This document shows, in pieces, positions 52,578 through 61,661 of a stretch of 64,000 nucleotides of DNA (within the stretch, counting starts at the first letter, position 1; every line of letters begins with the position of its first letter). The notes beneath the pieces were generated by a model. That model made no database searches and was not told the DNA's origin. It worked only from the letters and a program-made list of their open reading frames with translations. The stretch spans positions 62,001 through 126,000 of the forward strand of contig NZ_LWAE01000010.1 of NCBI RefSeq assembly GCF_001623875.1. The letters are read 5' to 3'. The position numbers and the translations under genes are program-made. The stretch is from Clostridium magnum DSM 2767. Lineage in GTDB: Bacteria; Bacillota; Clostridia; Clostridiales; Clostridiaceae.

Positions 52578-52925
52578 TATAATATAGCATATCTCCAACA
52601 TACTGTAAAGTACACCAATAAAGAGGTTGTAAATTGTAATTGAAAAACTTATTTAACTTATTTGCTCTATTTTGTTAATCAAGTAGATAAATATAACTGG
52701 TGGCAAAATTAAATCTTTCCACCGATTTGCCACCACTGTGTAAATTTCAAAAAAACACACTAAGGTATACTAAATTCTAAAACCCTTGGTTTCAAGCCAT
52801 TTATAGGGTATAAAAGATATAATTTAATATAAGAAAATATATTAAAATCCCCATTTCCTGGAATACAAAACTCGGCTTATAGACTTAGTCGCATGGGATA
52901 TCCACTGATTTTTCAGTGGCTATTT
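52578..52925. other. Non-coding stretch with two hairpins
   Basis: TGGTGGCAAA (52698-52707) pairs with TTTGCCACCA (52726-52735). CCACTGA (52902-52908) pairs with TCAGTGG (52913-52919), followed by a T-rich run on the plus strand, terminator-like. No gene seen. The second hairpin lies directly after the integrase remnant on the minus strand. Confidence 0.45.
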
Positions 52926-53060
52926 TTATTTTTTGCCATCGCTCAAAATAGCAGCTAATTTCTCAGTAGCATTCTGCTACATCTTTAAATTTATGTGCCA
53001 ATAAACACCAAGAGTTGTATTTATATCAAAATATCCTAGAACTTTTTCACTACAACACCC
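52926..53060 (-). pseudogene. Tyrosine integrase C-terminal remnant
   Basis: The minus strand reads VLGYFDINTTLGVYWHI, then after an internal stop QNATEKLAAILSDGKK-stop at 52926-52928. This is the familiar end of phage or island integrases (LGH-x-x-I-x-T-T-x-x-x-Y, with the nucleophile Tyr, then an ATEKL-type tail). The LGH His is replaced by Tyr and the N-terminus is gone. It lies 145 bases from a tRNA cluster, the usual place for such genes. Confidence 0.62.
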
Positions 53061-53203
53061 CCGAGTGTATCAATACAAGAAATCATTAATATAATTTCAA
53101 ATAACATAGAAAACATAACATAATTTCAAAATATAGTTTGTTATTCATCTTATAAATTTTTGATTCATGATATTATATTCTTCGCCAAGCAAATTAAAAA
53201 TAT

Positions 53204-53278
53204 TGGGATATCGCCAAGCGGTAAGGCACCAGACTTTGACTCTGGTATTCGTAGGTTCAAATCCTGCTATCCCAGCCA
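53204..53278 (+). tRNA. tRNA-Gln (UUG)
   Basis: Acceptor TGGGATA pairs with TATCCCA, the anticodon loop is CTTTGAC (TTG), the T-loop is GTTCAAATC, and the CCA is encoded (53276-53278). First of a five-tRNA cluster on the plus strand. Confidence 0.95.
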
Positions 53279-53322
53279 AAAAAATTAAATATTTTTAAAA
53301 GTTGGCGATTTAAATTACATGT

Positions 53323-53413
53323 GGAAAGATGGTCGAGTTGGTTTAAGGCACCGGTCTTGAAAACCGGCGTACGGGTGACCGTACCTAGGGTTCGAATCCC
53401 TATCTTTCCGCCA
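53323..53413 (+). tRNA. tRNA-Ser (UGA)
   Basis: Acceptor GGAAAGA pairs with TCTTTCC, the anticodon loop is CTTGAAA (TGA), there is a long variable arm (GTACGGGTGACCGTAC), and CCA is encoded. The long variable arm confirms a class II tRNA. Confidence 0.95.
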
Positions 53414-53422
53414 CAAAACTAT

Positions 53423-53498
53423 GGGGGTATAGCTCAGTTGGGAGAGCACCTGCCTTGCACGCAGGGGGTCAAGAGTTCGAATCTCTTTATCTCCACCA
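53423..53498 (+). tRNA. tRNA-Ala (UGC)
   Basis: Acceptor GGGGGTA pairs with TATCTCC (two G-U pairs), the anticodon loop is CTTGCAC (TGC), the T-loop is GTTCGAATC, and CCA is encoded. Confidence 0.95.
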
Positions 53499-53503
53499 TA
53501 TTC

Positions 53504-53588
53504 GGAGGAGTTCCCGAGTGGCCAAAGGGGGCAGACTGTAAATCTGTTATCATTGATTTCGATGGTTCGAATCCGTCCTCCTCCACCA
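53504..53588 (+). tRNA. tRNA-Tyr (GUA)
   Basis: Acceptor GGAGGAG pairs with CTCCTCC, the anticodon loop is CTGTAAA (GTA), with an extended variable arm as in bacterial tRNA-Tyr, and CCA encoded. Confidence 0.94.
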
Positions 53589-53594
53589 TAATAA

Positions 53595-53670
53595 GGGCGC
53601 ATAGCTCAGCCGGGAGAGCACCTGCCTTACAAGCAGGGGGTCACAGGTTCGATCCCTGTTGTGCCCACCA
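53595..53670 (+). tRNA. tRNA-Val (UAC)
   Basis: Acceptor GGGCGCA pairs with TGTGCCC, the anticodon loop is CTTACAA (TAC), the T-loop is GTTCGATCC, and CCA is encoded. Last tRNA of the cluster, followed by a terminator. Confidence 0.95.
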
Positions 53671-53678
53671 ATTAAAAT

Positions 53679-53724
53679 AGAGTATACATAGGTTTGTATA
53701 AATCAAATCTATGTATACTCTTTT
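53679..53724 (+). terminator. Terminator of the tRNA cluster
   Basis: AGAGTATACATAG (53679-53691) pairs perfectly with CTATGTATACTCT (53709-53721), followed by TTT. It lies 9 bases after tRNA-Val. Confidence 0.82.
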
Positions 53725-53830
53725 GTTATACAAAAAAGCATCACAAAAATACGCCTTATCTCTTTTAGATCTATCTATGTATTTGCAAGGGTATCATGAA
53801 TTACTTGTTTATTTAATTCAGTATCTAAAT

Positions 53831-54253
53831 TTACTTTACTTCTAATGTATAATTACAATATTTGTTCATTCGGGAACCATCTGATGAGTGTGGTGGTGTG
53901 CTGCTAATTTTAAAGCCATTCTTTATACAAAACTTAACCATCTCATCTGAAATTACCATTTGCATTCTTATCATGGCAAACCCTCTTAACTTAGAAATCT
54001 CTTTAAGTTTTTCAAAAATAGCTGTAAAAACACCTTGTCTCTTATTAGATAATTCTACATAGTGAACTACTAATGTATGAGGATAACAGCTTTCTATTAA
54101 TAACTTTATAACTTTCTTGCATATTCTAGGGTCAGATTTAAGAGCTATTCTAAGGTCTGATAACTGTATAAGATTAACTTCTATTCCGTGACTGTCTTCC
54201 AGTATCTTTTGGATACCAATAAAATCATGTCAATTAAGTTTTATATTTTCCAT
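53831..54253 (-). pseudogene. GNAT-like small protein gene with an early stop codon
   Basis: The frame from the ATG at 54253 to the stop at 53831-53833 would give 140 residues, but codon 8 is TGA (54230-54232), after MENIKLN. The rest (HDFIGIQKILEDSHGIEVNL and, later, SNKRQGVFTAIFEKLKEIS, then FCIKNGFKI) resembles a GNAT acetyltransferase. A TGG Trp codon is the likely ancestor. No good alternative start follows the TGA. Broken gene or sequencing error. Confidence 0.6.
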
Positions 54254-54400
54254 TATCAATTCCCCTTTCTCCAAGCACCCATTATACTTTAGAGCCATCC
54301 ATCACAAACCTCAAATCTAATTAGTGTTCATATTATATATATGAGGTTAATCAGTTTATTTATTATACCAACTGCATATAAAATGGACATTATTATAGTA

Positions 54401-54482
54401 TTAAATTAACGTACCCCTTTTGGAAATCATATTTTCTCCGACTTCAATAATATGCTTATCAGGGTCATAGAAACGAAAAAAA
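54401..54482 (-). pseudogene. C-terminal remnant of a VOC/glyoxalase-family gene
   Basis: The minus strand reads FFRFYDPDKHIIEVGENMIS before a stop at 54401-54403. The FYDPDxHIIEVGE segment with the metal-binding Glu is typical of glyoxalase/bleomycin-resistance (VOC) proteins. Nothing recognisable remains upstream; the terminator of the rubrerythrin gene now occupies that place. Confidence 0.6.
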
Positions 54483-54516
54483 TCCCCTTATACTACTAAT
54501 CTATAATAGTATAAGG
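54474..54516 (-). terminator. Terminator of the rubrerythrin gene
   Basis: CCTTATACTA (54486-54495) pairs with TAGTATAAGG (54507-54516). On the minus strand the stem is followed by a run of seven U. It lies 45 bases after the rubrerythrin stop. Confidence 0.82.
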
Positions 54517-54560
54517 AGAAAGGGGGCATTTACTGAAATGGGGGAAATCTATTAATTATT

Positions 54561-55106
54561 TTATTTGAAGTATCTGTTTAATAAACCTAGGAATGCAGAA
54601 CCATGTCTTGCTTCATCTTTACACATTTCATGCACAGTATCATGTATAGCATCTAAGTTTAATTTTTTAGCTAGAGTAGCTAAATCTTTCTTTCCTTGAG
54701 TTGCTCCATGTTCTGCTTCTACTCTCATTTCAAGATTTTTCTTAGTATCTGCTACAACTACTTCTCCTAGTAATTCAGCAAACTTTGCTGCATGCTCTGC
54801 TTCTTCAAAAGCTATTCTCTTATAAGCTTCTGCTACTTCTGGATATCCCTCTCTATCAGCCTGTCTGCTCATAGCTAGGTACATACCAACTTCTGTACAT
54901 TCACCTGTAAAGTTTGCTCTTAAACCTTCTATTACTTCAGGATCAACATCTTTTGCTATTCCTATTTTATGCTCATCAGCCCAAACAAATTGACCCTCTA
55001 CTTTTTCTATGAATTTGTCACTTCCAACTCCACATGTTGGACACTTTTCTGGTGCAGTTTCTCCTTCATGTATATATCCACATACTGAACAAACAAATTT
55101 TTTCAT
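54561..55106 (-). CDS. Reverse rubrerythrin
   Basis: 181 residues. The rubredoxin domain is at the N-terminus (Cys6, Cys9, Cys22, Cys25), followed by the di-iron ferritin-like four-helix domain with two ExxH motifs (FEEAEHAAKF and CKDEARHGSAF). This domain order is the reverse of classical rubrerythrin and marks the clostridial H2O2/O2-reducing type. It detoxifies peroxide in the cytoplasm with electrons from NADH via partner proteins. A consensus sigma-A promoter with an AT-rich dyad in its spacer suggests PerR-type control. Confidence 0.92.
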   Translation of the reverse strand: MKKFVCSVCGYIHEGETAPEKCPTCGVGSDKFIEKVEGQFVWADEHKIGIAKDVDPEVIEGLRANFTGECTEVGMYLAMSRQADREGYPEVAEAYKRIAFEEAEHAAKFAELLGEVVVADTKKNLEMRVEAEHGATQGKKDLATLAKKLNLDAIHDTVHEMCKDEARHGSAFLGLLNRYFK

Positions 55107-55171
55107 TTAATATTCCTCCAATCAAGTTTAATATTTATATAATATTTTATATTGTCTTTTCTACATTTATT

Positions 55172-55200
55172 ATTATACAATAATCATTATTAATTATCAA
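55172..55200 (-). promoter_or_regulatory. Rubrerythrin promoter with PerR/Fur-like dyad
   Basis: TTGATA (55195-55200), 17-base spacer, TATAAT (55172-55177) on the minus strand. The spacer ATTAATAATGATTATTG resembles a PerR/Fur box, so a repressor could cover the promoter. Confidence 0.68.
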
Positions 55201-55246
55201 GTGCTTTTTTATAATTTTTAACAGTTCAACTGTCAGTTTAAAATAA

Positions 55247-55279
55247 ATAACCACCTATGTATTTTCCAAAAGTGGTTAT
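55247..55279 (-). terminator. Terminator of the siderophore-uptake operon
   Basis: ATAACCAC (55247-55254) pairs with GTGGTTAT (55272-55279), followed on the minus strand by TTATTTTAAAC. It lies 80-115 bases after the MFS gene stop. Confidence 0.5.
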
Positions 55280-55359
55280 CACTGACGTAATATATCAAAT
55301 AATGATGTTATTGGATCTATATAACTCAATGCTGCAATACTTTGACCCTTTAATCCATT

Positions 55360-56580
55360 TTAAATTCTTCTAACATTCCATTTTATAAATATAACTACTC
55401 CTATACTTAAAATAAAACTTAATATTAGTATATTGTACAGGCTTAAATTGATATCTATTAATTGTCCATATATTAGCTGACCAGGTGCAACACTTACTGT
55501 TGCAACAGCAGTAGAAAAAGCACTTACCTTCCCAAGCATCTCTTCTCTTACTTCTTTTTGAATATAACTTAAAGACAAAACATTAGATAACGCTAAAGAG
55601 AGCATTATTCCAAGACCTCCTATTGAATAAAGTCCTAAAATAACAAATTTGTTTTCCATAGATAAGCAAGTAGAAATACCCATAATTATAATAGCTATTA
55701 CCATAGGATACATGGTTCTATGTATTTCTCTCATTTTAAAGATTTTAGGTCTAAAGGTTATTAATAACCCTCCTGTTATCATTCCTAAAACAAATATCGC
55801 TTCTACAAAACCATATATAGTTGAAGACATATTTAACTTTACTTTAATAAAATAAGGAGATACAACACTTAAGATTGGTACTACAAAGATATTAGTTAAT
55901 CCATATGAAACAATAATTCCAAATATAATTTTCCTTTTTCCCTTTAAATATATAAAACTTTTTTTCATTTCCTTTAGAGATCTTGAAATAGGATTTTTAA
56001 ATTCGTCCTTTAATTCTAAGTCTGGAATATCTAAAAACATCTCTAAGATAGCTGATATTAAAAAACTAATAGCATTTAATATTACTATTGTTTTTATTTC
56101 AACAAAGCTATATAATAATCCAGCAGCTATAGGTCCAACTAAGTTAACTATAGCTGACACTTGTTGAACTATTCCATTAGCTGAAGTTAATTTTTCCTTT
56201 TTAACAATTTGTGGAATACAAGCTGTAACAGAAGGACTATATAAAGTATAAATAGTAGATAGCATAAACATAACAGTTCCTACTATTATGGTGTTATCTC
56301 TTCCACTAATTAAGATTATTGAATATATAGCCATTAAAGCGCTACTTAAAAAATCAAGATAAACCATTACTTTTTTTCTATTTATAGTGTCTGCTAATAA
56401 TCCTGCAATTGGTGCAAATAATATATATGGAATAGTTGATAGTGCTAGTAGTCTTCCAAAAACAGCTGCACTTCCTGTCAAATCTAAAATATATAAGGAC
56501 ATACAAAATCTTTGAATTGCATTTCCAAACAAAGATATTATCTGTCCTGCAACTACTATAATAAAGTTTTTATTTTTCAT
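55360..56580 (-). CDS. MFS transporter (siderophore-export-like)
   Basis: 406 residues with about 12 membrane segments and the MFS loop motif in GLLADTINRKKVM. It resembles the MFS_3 group that includes enterobactin exporters and macrolide pumps. It is the last gene of the siderophore uptake operon, starting one base after the ATPase gene. It could export a siderophore, or release the desferri-form; this is inference. Confidence 0.8.
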   Translation of the reverse strand: MKNKNFIIVVAGQIISLFGNAIQRFCMSLYILDLTGSAAVFGRLLALSTIPYILFAPIAGLLADTINRKKVMVYLDFLSSALMAIYSIILISGRDNTIIVGTVMFMLSTIYTLYSPSVTACIPQIVKKEKLTSANGIVQQVSAIVNLVGPIAAGLLYSFVEIKTIVILNAISFLISAILEMFLDIPDLELKDEFKNPISRSLKEMKKSFIYLKGKRKIIFGIIVSYGLTNIFVVPILSVVSPYFIKVKLNMSSTIYGFVEAIFVLGMITGGLLITFRPKIFKMREIHRTMYPMVIAIIIMGISTCLSMENKFVILGLYSIGGLGIMLSLALSNVLSLSYIQKEVREEMLGKVSAFSTAVATVSVAPGQLIYGQLIDINLSLYNILILSFILSIGVVIFIKWNVRRI

Positions 56581-56581
56581 G

Positions 56582-57370
56582 TTACCCCCTTATAAGTTCA
56601 TAATCTACGCATATAGGGTAATTTTTATTTTCACTTAATTGTATTTTCACATCAATTCCATAGATTTCTTTTAAGTTTTCTTTTGTTATAGCTTCCTTAG
56701 GAGTGCCCTTGCAAATGATTTTACCTTTTTTAAGCCCAATAATATTACTTGCAAACCTACAGGCATTATTTAGTTCATGTAGAACCATAACAATAGTAAT
56801 ATTTTTTTCTTTATTTAATTTTTCTAATACTTGTAATATTTCAAGTTGGTAAGACATATCTAAATAGGTTGTTGGTTCATCTAACATAATTATCTCTGTT
56901 TCTTGGGCTAAGGTCATGGAGATCCAAGCTCTTTGTCTTTGTCCTCCAGATAAATTTTCTATTTCTCTATCTGCAAAATCTTTAAGGCCTGTTTCCTCTA
57001 TGGCCCAATCTATAATTTCTTTGTCATGAGTATTTAGACCACCTATAGTTTTTTGGTGTGGAAATCTTCCAAAAGCAACTAATTCTTTAACAGTAATTCC
57101 ACTTGGGCAGACTGGTCCTTGAGGCAGGAAAGCCACTTGAGTTGCTATATTCTTTTCTTTTTGGTTTTTTATGTTTTTTCCATTTATAAAGATTTCTCCG
57201 CTTTTAGGCTTTATTACTCTTGCTATACTTTTTAGCAACGTTGATTTTCCGCATCCATTTGCCCCTATAATAATACTTATCTCACCCTTTGGAATTGAAA
57301 GGCTCATATCATCTATTATAAGGTTATCTTCATAGGCTACTGATAAATTTTTTACGCTAATAGCTTCCAT
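56582..57370 (-). CDS. Iron-siderophore ABC transporter ATP-binding protein
   Basis: 262 residues of the FecE/FhuC family: Walker A IGANGCGKST, signature LSGGQRQRAW, Walker B IIMLDEPTTYLD. It powers uptake through the two permeases encoded just upstream. Its ATG directly follows the stop codon of the second permease gene. Confidence 0.92.
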   Translation of the reverse strand: MEAISVKNLSVAYEDNLIIDDMSLSIPKGEISIIIGANGCGKSTLLKSIARVIKPKSGEIFINGKNIKNQKEKNIATQVAFLPQGPVCPSGITVKELVAFGRFPHQKTIGGLNTHDKEIIDWAIEETGLKDFADREIENLSGGQRQRAWISMTLAQETEIIMLDEPTTYLDMSYQLEILQVLEKLNKEKNITIVMVLHELNNACRFASNIIGLKKGKIICKGTPKEAITKENLKEIYGIDVKIQLSENKNYPICVDYELIRG

Positions 57371-58378
57371 CTATTTCTCCTTCATCATTAAATAAATAAA
57401 ATATGGTACTCCAAATATTGATATTGTAATTCCTACTGGTATTTCAATTGGAGAAAATAAATTTCTTGAAACTGCATCTGCAACTAAAATTATAACTACA
57501 CTTATAATTGCAGATATTACTAGAAAGTTTTTATGATAAGGTCCAACTAACTTCTTTGCTATGTTAGGACATACTAATCCGATAAACCCCACATTGCCTG
57601 CAAAGGCTGTTGCACTACCAGCAAGGATAACTGCATAAGTTAAGAACTTTCTTCTTTCTCTATTTAAACTTAGTCCAAGAGCAATTGCATGTTCATCAGA
57701 TAAATTAAGAACGTCTAATTTTTTGTAATTTAGCAATACTAACATAAACATTAAAGCAACTAATGGAATTATTATTTTGGCATAGTTCCACCCTGCTCCC
57801 CAAAGACTTCCAGAGACCCAAATTAATACTCTGTTGTAATCAAATGCTCCCCCTCTAAACGTAAAGAAGGTAATAAAAGCATTTAGTCCTGCATTCATTC
57901 CAAGGCCAATAAGTAGTAATCTCTTTGGTCTAATTCCTTTTCTACTTGATAAGAAATAAATTACAATAGCCGAAATCCCTGCACCTAAAATAGCCATAAC
58001 TGGTAATACAAAAACAGATAAAGCTCCAAGTGTACTATAATAATTTGCAGTTTTAAATGAAATAAAAGTAACTGCTGCCACCGCCGCTCCTGCATTTATA
58101 CCCATTATACTGGAATCTGCTAGTTCATTTTTTGTTATAGTCTGAAGTAGTCCCCCTGCTGTAGATAAGGCTATACCAACAGAAATTCCAACTAGCAATC
58201 TAGGAAGTCTGAGGTCTAAAATTGTTGCCTTTTGAAGTTTAGTTCCCTGTCCTAGTAAAGTTTTTATAATATCTAAAGGTGTTATTCTATAACTTCCCCA
58301 GGATAAAAAGATAATTAAAGACGCTAATAATAAAACTAAAAATATTATTGCTGTTATTTTAAATCTTTTTTCCTTCAT
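57371..58378 (-). CDS. Iron-siderophore ABC transporter permease (FecCD family)
   Basis: 335 residues, about 9-10 membrane segments, with the family's GINAGAAVAAV, GLGMNAGLNAF and GFIGLVCPNIAKKLVG (ATPase coupling loop) motifs. I chose the ATG at 58378 because AGAGGAT precedes it; an extension of nine residues would overlap the preceding gene. Pairs with the other FecCD permease (58380-59372). Confidence 0.92.
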   Translation of the reverse strand: MKEKRFKITAIIFLVLLLASLIIFLSWGSYRITPLDIIKTLLGQGTKLQKATILDLRLPRLLVGISVGIALSTAGGLLQTITKNELADSSIMGINAGAAVAAVTFISFKTANYYSTLGALSVFVLPVMAILGAGISAIVIYFLSSRKGIRPKRLLLIGLGMNAGLNAFITFFTFRGGAFDYNRVLIWVSGSLWGAGWNYAKIIIPLVALMFMLVLLNYKKLDVLNLSDEHAIALGLSLNRERRKFLTYAVILAGSATAFAGNVGFIGLVCPNIAKKLVGPYHKNFLVISAIISVVIILVADAVSRNLFSPIEIPVGITISIFGVPYFIYLMMKEK

Positions 58379-58379
58379 A

Positions 58380-59372
58380 TTATCCTCTCTCCCTTCTTGC
58401 CACAACTATGAAAAATGGAACTCCTATTAAGGCTGTAAATATTCCAATTGGAGTTTCATATGGATTATAAAACATTCTTGCAGCTATATCGGAATAGATT
58501 AAAAGCACTGCTCCTAATAGAAAAGAAGAGGGTATATTTTTTCTATAATCTTCTCCTAATATTTTTCTTACTATCTGTGGAACTATGAGCCCAACAAAAC
58601 CAATATTTTTACCAACAGCTACTGCTGCTGCACACATCGGTATCATAACAAGAAAGGTTATTAATCTTATTCTTTCTGGATTTTCTCCAAGGCTGATTGC
58701 CACATCATCCCCTAAACTTAGCACATTTATTTTGTTTGATAGTAAAATAGCTATTATTAAGCCTATAATTCCAACTACTGCAACTAATTTAAAATCTGAC
58801 CAAGTTGCATTCCTAAAACCTCCAGAAACCCAAAAAGCAATAAATTGAGACTTATTTGATAAAAGCCCTATTACTGTTGTTAGGGAGATAAAGAAAGTAC
58901 TCATGGCAGTACCTGCCAAAAGTATTTTTGTAATTGAACTATTTTGCCTTTTTCTTAATATAAATCCTATTACTACAGCTCCGCTAAATAATGCTCCCAT
59001 TAGTGAAGCTATCATAACATTTGTAGTATTTATTGTGATTCCCACAGCATAAAATATTGCTATAACTAAAGTAGCTCCCTGGCTTACTCCAAGAAGAGTG
59101 GGTTCTGCTATGGGATTTCTTGTGGCTCCTTGAATCATAGCTCCCGTAACTCCCAAAATACCACCTGTAAACAATACACAGAGTACTCTTGGAATACGTA
59201 CATCTCTAATTAGCGTAAGTTCAAGGGTTTCACTATAGTTAAAAATGCTATTCCATATTTCTGATATTCCAATATGGGTAACTCCTAGACTTACAGCTAG
59301 GAATAACCCGATTATTAGAATAAAAATACTACAAACCACAAAAGTTATTGTATTTTTATTTTTTTGTTCCAT
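58380..59372 (-). CDS. Iron-siderophore ABC transporter permease (FecCD family)
   Basis: 330 residues, about 10 membrane segments. GATRNPIAEPTLLGVSQGA and GFVGLIVPQIVRKILG are the typical FecCD motifs. It overlaps the binding-protein gene by 17 bases. The two permeases form a heterodimer in this family. Confidence 0.92.
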   Translation of the reverse strand: MEQKNKNTITFVVCSIFILIIGLFLAVSLGVTHIGISEIWNSIFNYSETLELTLIRDVRIPRVLCVLFTGGILGVTGAMIQGATRNPIAEPTLLGVSQGATLVIAIFYAVGITINTTNVMIASLMGALFSGAVVIGFILRKRQNSSITKILLAGTAMSTFFISLTTVIGLLSNKSQFIAFWVSGGFRNATWSDFKLVAVVGIIGLIIAILLSNKINVLSLGDDVAISLGENPERIRLITFLVMIPMCAAAVAVGKNIGFVGLIVPQIVRKILGEDYRKNIPSSFLLGAVLLIYSDIAARMFYNPYETPIGIFTALIGVPFFIVVARRERG

Positions 59373-60309
59373 TCAACATCCCCTCTATTTGACCTAAAAG
59401 TGCTTCCCTACCTATTGAGCTATATCCTTGTACGAAATAAGGTGAAGCGCCTAGTTTAACAACTTTACCTTCTTTTACCGCAGGCAGGCTGTTCCATATT
59501 GCATTACCTTCAAGTACCTTAAAATCTTCATCTGTTCCAATAACAAATATATAATCTGATTTTATAGAAGCTAATCCTTCATAAGTTACAACTGGTAAGC
59601 TTATATTACTTTGCTCAGGCATACCTACTGGTTTGCTCAATCCCATATCTTGATATAAAACACTACCAAAACCAGCTCCATCAAATACATAAAATTGACC
59701 ACCACTAGCTAAGAAAGATAGGTAAGTTGTGTCTTTACCATAAGCTTCTTTAATCTTTTCTCCAGCTTCTTTTGATTTTTTATCATAGCTTTCTAACCAA
59801 GTTTTTGCAGCTTCTTCTTTATTAAAAACTTTTGCTAAAGCCTTAACATCTTCCTTCCAGTTTAAAGCTTCTAATTTAATCATTACTGTTGGAGCAACTT
59901 TACTTAACTGATCATACATTTTTTCTTGTACCGTTGATATTACAATCAAGTCTGGATTCAAACTCATTATTGCTTCAACATCCATAGTATCTTGCATGCT
60001 ATATCCTAATATTTTAGCGCCTTTTAAGGTGTCCTCTAAATATGTAGGAAATTTTTTATAATCATAAGCATCACTGTTAGCAGTTCCTATTACCTTATAT
60101 CCTAAAATTGATAAAATATCGCTATTACCACTTAAATCAACTATTCTTTCTGGCTTTGCTGGAATTTCAACTTCTCCTCTAACGTCCGTTACTTTAACAG
60201 TTTTGCTTTCTTCTTTTACAGTTGAAGTCTTTGTACTTGAACAACCAACAAAAACCGTTAAAGTTAAACAAGCAGCTAAAAGTGTTTTTAATACCCCATT
60301 CTTTTTCAT
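59356..60309 (-). CDS. Iron-siderophore ABC transporter substrate-binding lipoprotein
   Basis: 317 residues. The N-terminus is a lipoprotein signal peptide ending in VFVGC (lipid-modified Cys23). The periplasmic-binding-protein-fold domain has VKVTDVRGEVEIPAKPERIV, SLNPDLIVIS and YIFVIGTDEDF. It captures a ferric siderophore or catecholate outside the membrane and delivers it to the permeases. First gene of the operon; a Fur-box promoter lies just upstream. Confidence 0.92.
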   Translation of the reverse strand: MKKNGVLKTLLAACLTLTVFVGCSSTKTSTVKEESKTVKVTDVRGEVEIPAKPERIVDLSGNSDILSILGYKVIGTANSDAYDYKKFPTYLEDTLKGAKILGYSMQDTMDVEAIMSLNPDLIVISTVQEKMYDQLSKVAPTVMIKLEALNWKEDVKALAKVFNKEEAAKTWLESYDKKSKEAGEKIKEAYGKDTTYLSFLASGGQFYVFDGAGFGSVLYQDMGLSKPVGMPEQSNISLPVVTYEGLASIKSDYIFVIGTDEDFKVLEGNAIWNSLPAVKEGKVVKLGASPYFVQGYSSIGREALLGQIEGMLNGTKK

Positions 60310-60358
60310 CTTATATCTTCCTTTCGAGATTTGAATCTTTTATATTTCGACAATGCTA

Positions 60359-60387
60359 ATTGTATATGATAATCATTCTCATTTCAA
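60359..60387 (-). promoter_or_regulatory. Promoter and Fur box of the siderophore-uptake operon
   Basis: TTGAAA (60382-60387), 17-base spacer, TACAAT (60359-60364) on the minus strand. The spacer GAGAATGATTATCAT is a close match to the Fur box, so iron-bound Fur would cover the promoter. The divergent AraC gene starts at 60604. Confidence 0.78.
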
Positions 60388-60603
60388 TAGTTGCACCTAA
60401 GTTGATTATTTTTACATCTTAATTAATTATTTTTCTTGAATAATCATAGATTATTCAATATAATTTCATTTAATCAAGTTAATTTTCTTAGGTAGCAAGC
60501 CCTGGAGATACCTAATAATTGTTAATAGTGCAGAAGATATACCCATAGTAATACTGATGCTAAGTAAGTTTCAGATTTGTTTATCTATAGGAGGTAGCTT
60601 TTT

Positions 60604-61605
60604 ATGATAGTAAAGTCCAGTGAAGAATTTAAATCTGTAGTTTTAAAAAAATTATCCTTTAGTAAATTTGAAAGTAATAACTATACTTTATATACAAATA
60701 AAAATAAACCTCAACTTGGTTACTTAATTAGTTATTCAAGAGATGGTTATTATAATTTAGGTATTGCAGATTATACAATACCTGAGGATTTTTCTATTTC
60801 TTTTGATAATCCTGAATTTTTAATGCGTTTTGGCCTAGTTTATAAAGGTGTTACAGAATTTAAAATTGAAAATAGTCCTGTAAATTCTTTTACCCCTTCC
60901 TCCTTCTTTGTTATAGAAAAAGATCTAAAGGGCAAGCAAAGGTGGAAAAAAGGTCAACATTTTCATGGTACAGAAATAACTATATATGAAAGTTATTTTA
61001 ATGAAATAATAAAACCCAACTTTCCAACTATAATGGATTTTGATTCTCTAATGAAAAATTATACTTACATTTATCTACCCTTAAAAATTGTAGAAATTAT
61101 TCATCAGTTACAGAGTTTAAATAATGAAAATTCCTTAAATAGTATTTATCTAGAAAGTAAAATTTTAGAGTGTATTGCTATTTTAATAAATGAGGTTACT
61201 AAGTCCTCTGATAATGCTTTTAATAATCAAATTAACTATGGAAATATCAATATTGGCAATAACAGAATAATAAAACTAACCTCTTCTGATATTCATGCTA
61301 TTCAAAAAGCCCATGATATTTTAGAAAAAAATTATAATAATCCACCAAATATTGAAGCCTTAAGTAAAATGATATTTTTAAGTGAACAAAAGTTAAAGGC
61401 AGGATTTTCAAAGCATTATCATATGTCCATTGGTGAATATACAAATCATATTAGAATGAATGTTGCTGCAAATCTTTTATCTACAACAGATTTAAGTATT
61501 GAAGATATATCTCACAAAATTGGCTATAATTATTCGGCAAACTTTTCTAAAATGTTTAAAAAGACCTTTGGGAAAACTCCATTGAAATTTAGAAAAACAA
61601 AATGA
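60604..61605 (+). CDS. AraC-family regulator of the siderophore region
   Basis: 333 residues. The C-terminal ~100 residues hold two helix-turn-helix motifs (NIEALSKMIFLSEQKLKAGF and SIEDISHKIGYNYSANFSKM), ending in FGKTPLKFRK. The long N-terminal part probably binds a ligand, perhaps a siderophore, as in PchR/YbtA-type regulators. It is divergent from the uptake operon. SD TAGGAGG before the ATG. Confidence 0.86.
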   Translation: MIVKSSEEFKSVVLKKLSFSKFESNNYTLYTNKNKPQLGYLISYSRDGYYNLGIADYTIPEDFSISFDNPEFLMRFGLVYKGVTEFKIENSPVNSFTPSSFFVIEKDLKGKQRWKKGQHFHGTEITIYESYFNEIIKPNFPTIMDFDSLMKNYTYIYLPLKIVEIIHQLQSLNNENSLNSIYLESKILECIAILINEVTKSSDNAFNNQINYGNINIGNNRIIKLTSSDIHAIQKAHDILEKNYNNPPNIEALSKMIFLSEQKLKAGFSKHYHMSIGEYTNHIRMNVAANLLSTTDLSIEDISHKIGYNYSANFSKMFKKTFGKTPLKFRKTK

Positions 61606-61661
61606 AGTGAAAACTTGAATCAGATGGAGTTTCAAACCCCATCTAATTCAAGTTTTCACTT
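61605..61661. terminator. Bidirectional terminator between convergent genes
   Basis: A near-perfect 23-base inverted repeat (61605-61627 with 61639-61661). It directly follows the AraC gene stop and overlaps the stop codon of the MacB-like permease gene on the other strand, so it can end both transcripts. Confidence 0.85.

Noticed and set aside
53315..53680. Protein frames on both strands across the tRNA cluster
   Set aside because: They are translations of tRNA genes and resemble well-known spurious proteins of tRNA clusters.
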